From Holophagales bacterium (GTDB lineage: Bacteria > Acidobacteriota > Holophagae > Holophagales > Holophagaceae): a stretch of 5,734 nt of DNA. The DNA lies in assembly GCA_031281385.1 (NCBI GenBank), contig JAITFL010000143.1, positions 1 to 5,734 of the forward strand. The letters are read 5' to 3'. The first letter of the stretch is position 1; each line of letters opens with the position of its first letter. The notes under the pieces were generated by a model, which made no database searches, was not told the DNA's origin, and worked only from the letters and a program-made list of their open reading frames with translations. Below, piece by piece: positions 1 through 5,613 of this stretch. The position numbers were made by a program, and so were the translations under genes.

Positions 1-458
1 GGACGCGCACGGGGCGGCAAAAAAAACGGCCCCCAGTCAATCGGCAAGTCGCGTGGCGGCTGGGGAACAAAGCTTCACGTGGTTGCCGCGGATGACAAGG
101 TCGCGGTAGGCCTCATGCTGTCCGGCGGGAACGCGGCCGACGGCCCGCAAGGCAGGGGGCTCCTGTCGAGGCTGGGCCGGGCCACGGAGGGAGCCTGGCT
201 GCTCATGGACAGGGCATACGAGGGGAGGGCGACTAGGGGGTTCGCGGAGTCGCTCGGCTACCGCCCTGTAGTCCCCCCGAAGAGGAACCGCCGCACCCCT
301 TGGGCTTACGACGAGGAGCTGTACAAGAAGCGGGACGAGGTCGAGCGCTTTTTTGCAGATACAAACGCTTCAGGAGGATCTGCACGCGCTACGACAAGCT
401 CGACCGCATGTTTGCGATGTTTGTCCACCTGGGACTCATCCACGATGCTTTACATTAG
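1..458 (+). pseudogene. IS5-family DDE transposase, C-terminal part, frameshifted
   Basis: The frame is open from base 1. It reads through a motif typical of IS5-family transposases (GGKKNGPQSIGKSRGGW, then TKLHVVA) into the second catalytic aspartate in LLMDRAY and on to YKKRDEVERFF. The last catalytic block of these enzymes is Y-(2)-R-(3)-E-(6)-K. Here Y, R and E are in frame 1, but the lysine and the usual end (RRICTRYDKLDRMFAMFVHL, then a stop at 456-458) are in the -1 frame. The switch falls in six T at 349-354. A seventh T would restore E-(6)-K exactly (ERFFCRYK). The frame 1 product instead runs to a stop at 472-474 with an unrelated tail. The first catalytic Asp and the N-terminus lie off the window. 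The copy is either inactivated by loss of one T or depends on slippage. A run of eight A at 19-26 is a second possible slippery tract, but the frame is intact across it here. Family assignment is firm; subgroup is not. Confidence 0.85.
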
Positions 459-474
459 TGTCAACAAACCCTAG
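1..474 (+). mobile_element. 3' part of an IS5-family insertion sequence
   Basis: This is the downstream portion of an insertion sequence; its left end lies outside the window. The evidence is the transposase it carries (next entry) and a base composition clearly richer in G+C than the genes to the right (the line at 121-180 is about 80% G+C). The right end is inferred from the stop at 456-458 followed closely by GTGTCAACAAACCCTAG (458-474). That stretch resembles a terminal inverted repeat and finishes in CTAG, a target-type tetramer known for IS5 elements. The matching left repeat cannot be seen, so the boundary may be off by several bases. The element points toward the 3' end of the oppositely oriented rdgB and stops about 70 bases short of it. 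Confidence 0.7.
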
Positions 475-549
475 TTATGCAATACTCTCAAAAATGAAGC
501 CCAGCACTGCGCCGACTGCAAACATTGCCAACAACAAAAAGGCACTCAA
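475..549 (-). CDS. possible 24-residue hydrophobic peptide overlapping the rdgB stop
   Basis: After the rdgB stop, a second minus-strand frame starts at a TTG (549-547) that overlaps the rdgB TGA and runs 24 codons to TAA at 477-475. The product begins MSAFLLLAMFAVGAVLGF and ends in IFESIA, so it is almost entirely one membrane-helix-like segment with an AxxxxG small-residue face. There is no clear Shine-Dalgarno site, so expression would need coupling to rdgB. The TAA abuts the inferred right end of the insertion sequence, so this could also be the start of a longer membrane protein cut off by the insertion. It may equally be chance: a 25-codon open frame is common and the TTG start is weak. 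I do not recognise it. Confidence 0.22.
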   Translation of the reverse strand: MSAFLLLAMFAVGAVLGFIFESIA

Positions 550-1157
550 TGCAAAATCTCAAGTCTATCCGCCAAAGCCCTCACCGCATTGCTGCGATGG
601 CTTAGGCGGTTTTTTGTGTCAGCGTCCAATTCGCCAAATGTGCAGTCGTACCCTTCTGGGATAAATATTGGATCATAGCCGAAGCCGCCCTCCCCTCTCA
701 CGTCAAAAGCCAAGGAACCCTTGATAACGCCGGACACGGTAAATGGCATGGGCAATGGCGACGTTAGAGCGGCAAAGGCCAAAACGCACACGAACATGGC
801 CGTTCTGGGTTCGCCTTGGCCTACCATACCGAGCAACAGCCGATTTTTTTCAGGGTATGAAAGATGGGAAGCAAAACGGGCGGATAGCACGCCGGGGCCA
901 CCAAACAAAGCCTCAACGCAAAGCCCTGAATCATCTGCCAATACCCCATCTATTCCATTGATGCTTTCAACACCATCATTGCTTTGGCGCAAAAGCCAGT
1001 CCCTCGCAAAGACGGCTTTTTGGATGGCGTTGTCCTGAAAAAAGGCACCATTTTCAGGGATGTCCGGCCCAGACCAAGCCATTAGCTCGACCCCAGGCAA
1101 AAGCTCCCCCAGCTCTCTCGCTTTGTGTAAATTGCTGGAAGCTAAAAGTAGGCGCAT
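546..1157 (-). CDS. rdgB: XTP/dITP diphosphatase (non-canonical purine NTP pyrophosphatase, RdgB/HAM1 family)
   Basis: RdgB/HAM1 enzymes hydrolyse dITP, XTP and ITP to the monophosphate plus pyrophosphate in the cytoplasm, keeping deaminated purines out of DNA and RNA. The 203-residue product has the usual family length and its motifs in order: SSNLHKARE near residues 7-15 (phosphate-binding TxNxxKxxE), PENGAFFQDNA at 34-44, the catalytic DDSGL at 75-79, GGPG at 86-89, SARFA at 92-96, GGFGYDPIF at 157-165 and LSHRSNA at 185-191, the base-recognition loop. The ATG at 1157 matches the normal start just before the first strand. No recognisable Shine-Dalgarno precedes it (upstream reads CATCATCATTCATCA), so translation may depend on the upstream peptidase gene, which ends 42 bases earlier on the same strand. 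All key residues seem present. A short insertion-like stretch (about residues 60-72) precedes DDSGL. I see no strong terminator before the insertion sequence. Confidence 0.95.
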   Translation of the reverse strand: MRLLLASSNLHKARELGELLPGVELMAWSGPDIPENGAFFQDNAIQKAVFARDWLLRQSNDGVESINGIDGVLADDSGLCVEALFGGPGVLSARFASHLSYPEKNRLLLGMVGQGEPRTAMFVCVLAFAALTSPLPMPFTVSGVIKGSLAFDVRGEGGFGYDPIFIPEGYDCTFGELDADTKNRLSHRSNAVRALADRLEILH

Positions 1158-1199
1158 TGATGAATGATGATGACGGTGGGCGATACGGTGGCTGTTGTT

Positions 1200-2351
1200 T
1201 CAAAACTCTATGACGTACTCGCCATTTCTCATTATGGGCAAGGGGTCTCCGGCTCCAAAATCGAGGTCAACGCTTTCCGGGCAGATGTCCGGCTGCATCT
1301 CTGGTACGTACACCCTATCAATGTGAACTACTGCCTCTGGTGACGAAAAGGCTTCCGGACCCACCTGCCCGCCAAAGTGTTCGCTACGGCCAAAGGCTAT
1401 GTGCAGGCCCAGCTTTTCATCCAGCAGGACGGCACCTATGGGCTTGATGCCAAATGGCGCCAAAATTCCCAAGCCCAATTCTGCCAAGTTGGCGTATGCT
1501 GGTTCTCTGGCCAAAAGTGCCGCTTCCCGCTCGGACTCCGGCCCTTTTGTGAGTACTTGAACTGCGCGGTTGCCATCAATCCGGTAAATGACCACCTCGT
1601 TCCCAAATTGGACCGGCAATGCGCCTTCGGTCAGGCTTGGTTCGCCTTCTATCTCTCCCTCGTAAGGCACAATGTACGCCTCGCCGGAGGGCAGGTTCCC
1701 CGCTATCCCTGGTTCTTGCACCAAACCCCCGGAGCAGTGGGCTGTGCGGTGGCGCAAATCTAGGTGTAACCTAGACTCTCCCCTTTGGTGACTGAATAGT
1801 ATGTCCGCCCCGGTGGCGCGATCCATCAGGCGCTTGAGGATGTCCACGCGGCGGCTGATTTCTGTGTAGTCCAGCCTTAACGCAGGAATCATGGCATCGC
1901 TGAAGCCTGGCATGGTGGCTGCCCTGATGCCATATTTTTTGGCCGCCATTTTTAGGGGCGCGGTAGAGCTGAATTTCGTTATCGCAATAAGAATCGGGTG
2001 CTCTGCGTACACATCTTCCATGCTTTGAGTTGCATCTGCGCCGAGGTCTTCGACAGCACACGGGAGCGGGCCTCCATTCAAGACCCATGCGGTTTTGGGC
2101 AAGTCTCCATTGTTGGTGTGGACGTTGCAATATGCCACCAAATGGGCATCAAGCCCCAATTCGCCCTTGTGCTGGCGCAGTGAATCAACCCACTCTAAAG
2201 CTATCTTCCGTCTAGCCTTCCAAGCAGGGTCGTCCCCCACCTTTGCGTCCGGCAAGTCAACCATGATTCCCAACGCTTGTTCTTGCGGCTTTGGGGCAAA
2301 TACCCTATGGACGAGGTCAATGAGTTCTTGTGCGGTCAATTTTTCTGGCAT
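1200..2351 (-). CDS. M29-like metallo-aminopeptidase (aminopeptidase T-type), cytoplasmic
   Basis: The 383-residue product resembles the M29 aminopeptidases, dinuclear metal enzymes that remove N-terminal residues from peptides. The characteristic C-terminal half is present: NLPSGEAYIVP (about 219-229, ligand Glu224), AELGLGI (Glu291), DEKLGLHIAFG (His317) and VVHIDRVYVPE (His343, Asp345). These match in order and approximate spacing the E, E, H, H, D ligand set known from Thermus aminopeptidase T. At the position where I recall a catalytic Tyr in that enzyme, seven residues after the first His, this protein seems to have Glu (HIAFGRSE), so chemistry or specificity may differ. No signal peptide is visible. 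I chose the ATG at 2351, with GGAGGT four bases upstream. A longer in-frame reading from a TTG at 2363 would place the ribosome site inside the gene. It probably shares a transcript with rdgB. Substrate unknown; the peptidase role is inferred from family. Confidence 0.85.
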   Translation of the reverse strand: MPEKLTAQELIDLVHRVFAPKPQEQALGIMVDLPDAKVGDDPAWKARRKIALEWVDSLRQHKGELGLDAHLVAYCNVHTNNGDLPKTAWVLNGGPLPCAVEDLGADATQSMEDVYAEHPILIAITKFSSTAPLKMAAKKYGIRAATMPGFSDAMIPALRLDYTEISRRVDILKRLMDRATGADILFSHQRGESRLHLDLRHRTAHCSGGLVQEPGIAGNLPSGEAYIVPYEGEIEGEPSLTEGALPVQFGNEVVIYRIDGNRAVQVLTKGPESEREAALLAREPAYANLAELGLGILAPFGIKPIGAVLLDEKLGLHIAFGRSEHFGGQVGPEAFSSPEAVVHIDRVYVPEMQPDICPESVDLDFGAGDPLPIMRNGEYVIEF

Positions 2352-2355
2352 GTAC

Positions 2356-2361
2356 ACCTCC
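2356..2361 (-). promoter_or_regulatory. Shine-Dalgarno site of the M29-like peptidase gene
   Basis: The minus strand reads GGAGGTGTACATG, a full GGAGGT with a four-base spacer before the ATG at 2351. It decides the start: the alternative TTG at 2363-2361 overlaps this site by one base and so is an unlikely initiator. Confidence 0.8.
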
Positions 2362-2657
2362 AAGCGAAGTTGCTGTTCCCGGCAAAGTGATTATGGGGTA
2401 GATTAATTGCGTATTTTTTTGCCTTGCACCCTTTTTGCCGCCACAATTAGGAATATTGGGGATAAAGCTAAAAAAGTAACGGTCAAGATGGCTTTTCGGG
2501 CAGATTTTAAGGACAAGCGAGCGTGGACTCCGCAGAGTGCGGAACGCAGGGTACACACTTGAAGTATATACCGAAAATGCCTAATTGCCTACTACCACTA
2601 GCCCTCAATCCTATTGAGCTTTTTGTAAATTCAGCCAAATTAGGGCTGCAAGATTCC
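2362..2657. other. gap between phosphoesterase copy 1 and the peptidase gene
   Basis: No convincing gene lies here; the open frames lack family-like sequence. On the minus strand a TTGACC (2486-2481) precedes AT-rich sequence and TTTATCC, and a TATACT lies near 2565-2570. Neither has a well-spaced partner, so the peptidase promoter is probably in this gap but cannot be placed. Three small inverted repeats are present: CAGCC/GGCTG at 2632-2636 and 2644-2648, about ten bases beyond the phosphoesterase stop; CTCAAT/ATTGAG at 2604-2618 (separate entry); and TCCGCA-GAG-TGCGGA at 2529-2543. Only the second has a T run beside it. Confidence 0.5.
2604..2624 (+). terminator. terminator-like hairpin in plus orientation
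   Basis: CTCAAT and ATTGAG form a perfect six-base-pair stem with a CCT loop. On the plus strand they are followed by CTTTTTG, giving a weak intrinsic-terminator shape. No plus-strand gene precedes it. On the minus strand, the direction of all neighbouring host genes, no T run follows. It may stop antisense transcription into the phosphoesterase genes, or be chance: the stem is short and A+T-rich. Confidence 0.3.
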
Positions 2658-3827
2658 CTAGCGCATCGAGCGGCTGGGGACGCTATATTTCTTGTCCACT
2701 TCAGAAAGGCTGTGGACTTCTATCTCTATCGCTTTTGGCGTGACTCTGAGCATTTCTATTTCTCGGTTAGAACCCACCAGCAGGGCGTATTCGCCCTTTT
2801 TGGCGTCCCCCTGCTGCCAATCGTGGCGGTGGGTGTGTCCCGAAATCACCAAGTCCACGTTGCCCTTGACAAAGAGGGGCGCCCACAACTTTGAGAGCAT
2901 GGCAGTCGAGTGGTCGGTTTGCCTTCCTTCGCGGGTTGCGAGCGAAATGTAAGCTGGTATGTGGGTAAACACGATGCGGTACTTGGCCGATTTTGCTGCA
3001 CTGCTCTTTAATTCTTCCTCTATCCACTTTGCCTGTTCCTCGCGGTAGGCATCGAATTCGTTCAGCCCTGCATAGACCGGGTGGCTGTCCTCCTTGTCCT
3101 CGCCGCTGGCCAGCACCATGAAATACACGCCGCCATGCGAAAAACTATAGTAATACCGCCCGGAGCTATGTGGGTAGATATCAAATAGTTTGCGGGCAAA
3201 GGCCCCCCTGGTCTCGTGGTTCCCACTGACGAAAACAAATGGCTTCTCTTTGGCAAACCTCTCTACCGATAGATCCAAGTGCCCTGAGTAGATTTGGTCC
3301 TCCTGTTTGGGGTCGTTGTCCATGTCACCATTCAACACCACAAAAGTGGCCTCGCCAACATTTACTTTGTCCAGCAACGATGCATATTTTTCGGCTTGGC
3401 TGTGGATGTCCTGCGTGACAATGAAGGAAAATTCCGCAGGGGCGGGGCTGAGTGTCGTGAAAGAGGATGAATTACCCTTGATGGTTTCCCCTAAGGTGGT
3501 GTCGTACGCCCCGAATTTGACAATATCCGTATTGACAAGGCGGTATGCGTATTTTTGCCCCGGCTTCAGCCCAGTTATGCGGACGGCATGGTGCGTGGTA
3601 TTTGCATTGATCATGCCATGTCGCACTGTCTGGGCCATCTGCAACGGGGTATCTATGCCATACTCGACACGCCCAACGCAAGGGCGATTGGTCGTCCACA
3701 TAATAGTAACGCCATTTTGCGTCAGTTCTTGCAAGTACGGGCCATGCGCCACCTGTAGTAGCTGCGCCTCCTGCGAAAGAAGTACCACGGTGCAAAGAGC
3801 GATAATGGGTGCGAAAACTGCTTTCAT
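2658..3827 (-). CDS. exported metallophosphoesterase with PAP-type N-terminal domain, copy 1
   Basis: The 389-residue product starts with a signal peptide (MK, hydrophobic AVFAPIIALCTVVLL, probable cleavage after SQEA near residue 21), so it should act outside the cytoplasm. Residues about 26-127 resemble the fibronectin-like N-terminal domain of purple acid phosphatases (HGPYLQELTQNGVTIMW, RVEYG, GLKPGQKYAYR). The catalytic domain follows, with calcineurin-type metal motifs DIH (140-142), NGDMDN (166-171), GNHE (202-205), FTHIP (288, His289) and GHTHRH (330-335). The second motif lacks the tyrosine ligand of true purple acid phosphatases, so this is a calcineurin-like phosphoesterase with a PAP-style front domain. 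Substrate unknown: phosphomonoesters, nucleotides or phosphodiesters are all possible. GGAGG lies four bases before the ATG at 3827. It follows its paralogue by 106 bases and is probably transcribed with it. Copy 1 has one extra Leu after the signal (AQLLQ) and a longer C-terminus (SRSMR). Confidence 0.88.
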   Translation of the reverse strand: MKAVFAPIIALCTVVLLSQEAQLLQVAHGPYLQELTQNGVTIMWTTNRPCVGRVEYGIDTPLQMAQTVRHGMINANTTHHAVRITGLKPGQKYAYRLVNTDIVKFGAYDTTLGETIKGNSSSFTTLSPAPAEFSFIVTQDIHSQAEKYASLLDKVNVGEATFVVLNGDMDNDPKQEDQIYSGHLDLSVERFAKEKPFVFVSGNHETRGAFARKLFDIYPHSSGRYYYSFSHGGVYFMVLASGEDKEDSHPVYAGLNEFDAYREEQAKWIEEELKSSAAKSAKYRIVFTHIPAYISLATREGRQTDHSTAMLSKLWAPLFVKGNVDLVISGHTHRHDWQQGDAKKGEYALLVGSNREIEMLRVTPKAIEIEVHSLSEVDKKYSVPSRSMR

Positions 3828-3907
3828 TTTTCCTCCTAGTTGAAAAAGGTCGCACTAATACTAATTTGATTTTCTATAAACGCAGTTTGATTTCAATAGG
3901 GCCTATC

Positions 3908-3925
3908 GCAAAATCAGAATTTTGC
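3908..3925 (-). terminator. hairpin just after phosphoesterase copy 2
   Basis: GCAAAAT and ATTTTGC form a perfect seven-base-pair stem around a four-base loop, starting nine bases beyond the copy 2 stop codon. No T run follows on the minus strand, so it is at best a weak terminator. It could instead protect the upstream message in a copy 2 to copy 1 transcript. The rest of the 106-base spacer holds no strong promoter. Confidence 0.3.
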
Positions 3926-3933
3926 AAGAAGCT

Positions 3934-5091
3934 CTACCGTTTGGGGACGCTATATTTTTTGTCGCCGTCAACAAGGTTGTGGACTTCTATCTCTATTGAG
4001 TTTGGCTTTACCTTGACCGTTTCTATTTCTTGGTTGGAACCCACCAGCAGGGCATAAGCACCTTTTTCTGCGTCCCCTTGCCGCCACTCGTGACGGTGGG
4101 TGTGCCCCGAAATGACCAAGTCAACCTTGCCCTTGACGAAGAGGGGTGCCCACAGTTTTGAAAGCATGGCAAGCGAGTGCGATGTCGCCCTGCCCCCGAT
4201 TGACTCAAATGCAATGTAGGCTGGTATGTGGGTAAACACCACGCGGTACTTGGCTGATTTTGCGGCATTGCTCTGTAATTCTTTTTCAATCCACTTTGCT
4301 TGCTCCGCCCTATAGGGTTCGAAGGCGACCAAGCCCCCATATTCGGGGTGGTCGTCTGGCTTGTCCTCTCCGGCGGAGAGTACCATGAAATAGACGCCAC
4401 CATGCGAAAAGCTATAGTAGAATTGCCCAGAGCTATGCGGGTATATGTCGAACAGTTTGCGGGCAAATGGACCCCTAGTGTCATGGTTCCCGCTCACAAA
4501 AATAAAGGGTAATTCTTTGGCAAATCTCTTGACAGAAAGGTCCAGGTGGCCTGAATACACTTGGGTCTCGTTTATAGGATTGTTGTCGGTGTCGCCATTC
4601 AATACCACAAAAGTGGCATCGCTTACATTCACCTTGTCCAGCAGCGAAGCATATTTTTCGGCTTGGCTGTGGATGTCCTGCGTGACAATAAAGGAAAATT
4701 CCAATGGCGCGTGGCTGAACGTTGTAAAAGAATAGGGATCGCCCTTAAAAGTTTCCCCGAGTTCCGTCCTAAAAGCCTCCAGCTTGGCGATTTCTGTATT
4801 GGCTAGGCGATATTGGTATTTTTGCTCAGGCTTTAGCCCAGCTATGCGGACAGCGTGATGTGTTATATTTGCATCAATCAGGCCGTGACGCTCTGATTGC
4901 GCCATTTGGGACATAGCGTCAATGCCATATTCAACGCGCCCAAGGCAGGGGCGGTTGGTCATCCATACGATGGTGACGCCATCCTGAGTCAATTCCTGCA
5001 AATATGGGCCATGCGTGACCTGTAACTGCGCCTCCTGTGAAAGAAGTACTGATGCGCAGAGCGCGAGAATATGTGCAAGAACTGCTTTCAT
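3934..5091 (-). CDS. exported metallophosphoesterase with PAP-type N-terminal domain, copy 2
   Basis: This 385-residue protein is the upstream paralogue of the gene at 2658-3827, sharing by eye roughly three-quarters of residues over its whole length. It has the same plan: signal peptide (MKAVLAHILALCASVLL, probable cleavage after SQEA), fibronectin-like domain at about 25-126, then metal motifs DIH (139-141), NGDTDN (165-170), GNHD (201-204), FTHIP (His288) and GHTHRH (329-334). It differs from copy 1 near the active site (GNHD for GNHE, DTDNNP for DMDNDP) and in the loops around residues 244-262 and 293-308, which may shift substrate preference. I chose the ATG at 5091, with GGAGGA directly upstream; the in-frame TTG at 5103 lies ahead of that site. 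A perfect TATAAT upstream suggests that it heads the transcript, with copy 1 as second gene. Extracytoplasmic phosphate release is a reasonable inference; the substrate cannot be read from sequence. Confidence 0.88.
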   Translation of the reverse strand: MKAVLAHILALCASVLLSQEAQLQVTHGPYLQELTQDGVTIVWMTNRPCLGRVEYGIDAMSQMAQSERHGLIDANITHHAVRIAGLKPEQKYQYRLANTEIAKLEAFRTELGETFKGDPYSFTTFSHAPLEFSFIVTQDIHSQAEKYASLLDKVNVSDATFVVLNGDTDNNPINETQVYSGHLDLSVKRFAKELPFIFVSGNHDTRGPFARKLFDIYPHSSGQFYYSFSHGGVYFMVLSAGEDKPDDHPEYGGLVAFEPYRAEQAKWIEKELQSNAAKSAKYRVVFTHIPAYIAFESIGGRATSHSLAMLSKLWAPLFVKGKVDLVISGHTHRHEWRQGDAEKGAYALLVGSNQEIETVKVKPNSIEIEVHNLVDGDKKYSVPKR

Positions 5092-5094
5092 CTT

Positions 5095-5100
5095 TCCTCC
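5095..5100 (-). promoter_or_regulatory. Shine-Dalgarno site of phosphoesterase copy 2
   Basis: The minus strand reads GGGAGGAAAGATG, giving GGAGGA just upstream of the ATG at 5091. This favours that ATG over the in-frame TTG at 5103, which would precede the site. Copy 1 has an almost identical leader (GGAGGAAAAATG), as expected if the leader was duplicated with the gene. Confidence 0.75.
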
Positions 5101-5124
5101 CAAAGGTAAATGTCTGTCCTAAAT

Positions 5125-5130
5125 ATTATA
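5125..5130 (-). promoter_or_regulatory. candidate -10 box for the phosphoesterase pair
   Basis: On the minus strand GGTATAATATTT holds a perfect TATAAT whose expected start point would leave a leader of about 27 bases with the ribosome site inside it. The hexamer 17 bases upstream (ATGCTC) does not resemble TTGACA, so the promoter may be activator-dependent or the match may be chance in A+T-rich DNA. Confidence 0.45.
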
Positions 5131-5228
5131 CCGATTTACAACCAAACGAGCATCTTGCAACCCTCTTCGCGCTCATCTGAGAAACCATCCGAGGGGTAGC
5201 GGGCGGACTTTATAGCATTTCCCCCTAA

Positions 5229-5371
5229 TACCAAGTTGCGTTCAACTGGCGTTGAACGCTTTACGCCAAAGTTTATGAAAAAACCGGGAAACCCAGCATT
5301 TTCATAAATTTGCGGGCATCGGTTCCCGCTGCCTTTATACCAAGTTGCGTTCGACTGAACGCAACTTGGTA
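5229..5371. repeat. MITE-like palindromic element
   Basis: ATACCAAGTTGCGTTC occurs at 5228-5243 and 5337-5352, and as an exact inverted copy at 5357-5372. The outer pair can be read as terminal inverted repeats (CCAAGTTGCG and CGCAACTTGG) flanked by TA on both sides, the pattern left by TA-targeting elements of the IS630/Tc1 type. Inside are further perfect stems: GCGTTCAAC/GTTGAACGC at 5238-5259 with a TGGC loop, and TTTATGAAAA/TTTTCATAAA at 5272-5281 and 5299-5308. There is no transposase, so if mobile it would need one in trans. The alternative is a REP-type intergenic repeat. The repeats are certain; the element identity is inferred. Confidence 0.5.
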
Positions 5372-5375
5372 TAAA
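5334..5375. repeat. perfect 19-bp stem with 4-base loop
   Basis: The arms at 5334-5352 (TTTATACCAAGTTGCGTTC) and 5357-5375 are exact reverse complements around a GACT loop. Such a long perfect stem is unlikely by chance. Neither strand has a T run immediately after it, so it does not look like a standard intrinsic terminator, although it could impede transcription from recA into the phosphoesterase genes. Confidence 0.85.
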
Positions 5376-5613
5376 ACTGTGCTGATCGGATAAAAAGGCG
5401 GCTAAATTAAGTACTTTCCCCCCAGTTAGCATTCTGAAGAATCCACGTTTCGGCGTAATGAAATAGGTCGAAGTGCATTCGCGCCGCGTACCCAGTCGGC
5501 GTGTTTGGATTGTCATTCAGGCAACCCTCGTTTGCGAATCGGCCCCAGCTGCTTACCGCACCAAGAAGTTTCACGTTCTAAAATTGCTGTGTTTTGAAAA
5601 AAGCTCACTTACA

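Larger units (their letters stand above)
5131..5613. other. non-coding gap between recA and the phosphoesterase pair
   Basis: I see no gene here. A 126-codon minus-strand frame (5136-5516) spans the inverted repeats and has no family-like sequence, so I treat it as a by-product of the repeats. The left half holds the repeat cluster described separately. The right half (5376-5613) has no recognisable gene, tRNA or strong hairpin. Just after the recA stop the minus strand reads GTGAGCTTTTTTC, a T run without an obvious stem before it, so no recA terminator can be confirmed. Confidence 0.6.

Noticed and set aside
3..12. CRISPR array, tRNA or defence island in the window
   Set aside because: I found no regularly spaced repeats, no tRNA-like T-arm and acceptor pairing, and no defence gene families; the only repeats are the inverted cluster at 5228-5375.
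721..1038. 105-codon plus-strand open frame
   Set aside because: It is antisense to rdgB, whose catalytic motifs are all present on the minus strand.
2352..2363. TTG start four codons upstream of the peptidase ATG
   Set aside because: The TTG overlaps the GGAGGT site that serves the ATG at 2351, so no ribosome site would remain for it.
2317..2556. 79-codon minus-strand open frame
   Set aside because: It overlaps the start and ribosome site of the peptidase gene, has no family-like sequence, and covers what is best explained as leader DNA.
3307..3843. 178-codon plus-strand open frame
   Set aside because: It lies wholly antisense to phosphoesterase copy 1; a similar shadow appears opposite copy 2, as expected from conserved coding on the other strand.
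3555..3933. a true purple acid phosphatase function for copies 1 and 2
   Set aside because: The N-terminal domain fits, but the GDxDN motif lacks the tyrosine ligand that gives purple acid phosphatases their colour and iron centre.
5136..5516. 126-codon minus-strand open frame
   Set aside because: It crosses the palindromic cluster, has no recognisable family features, and its end reads through the candidate phosphoesterase promoter. Related inverted repeats can keep such frames open by chance.
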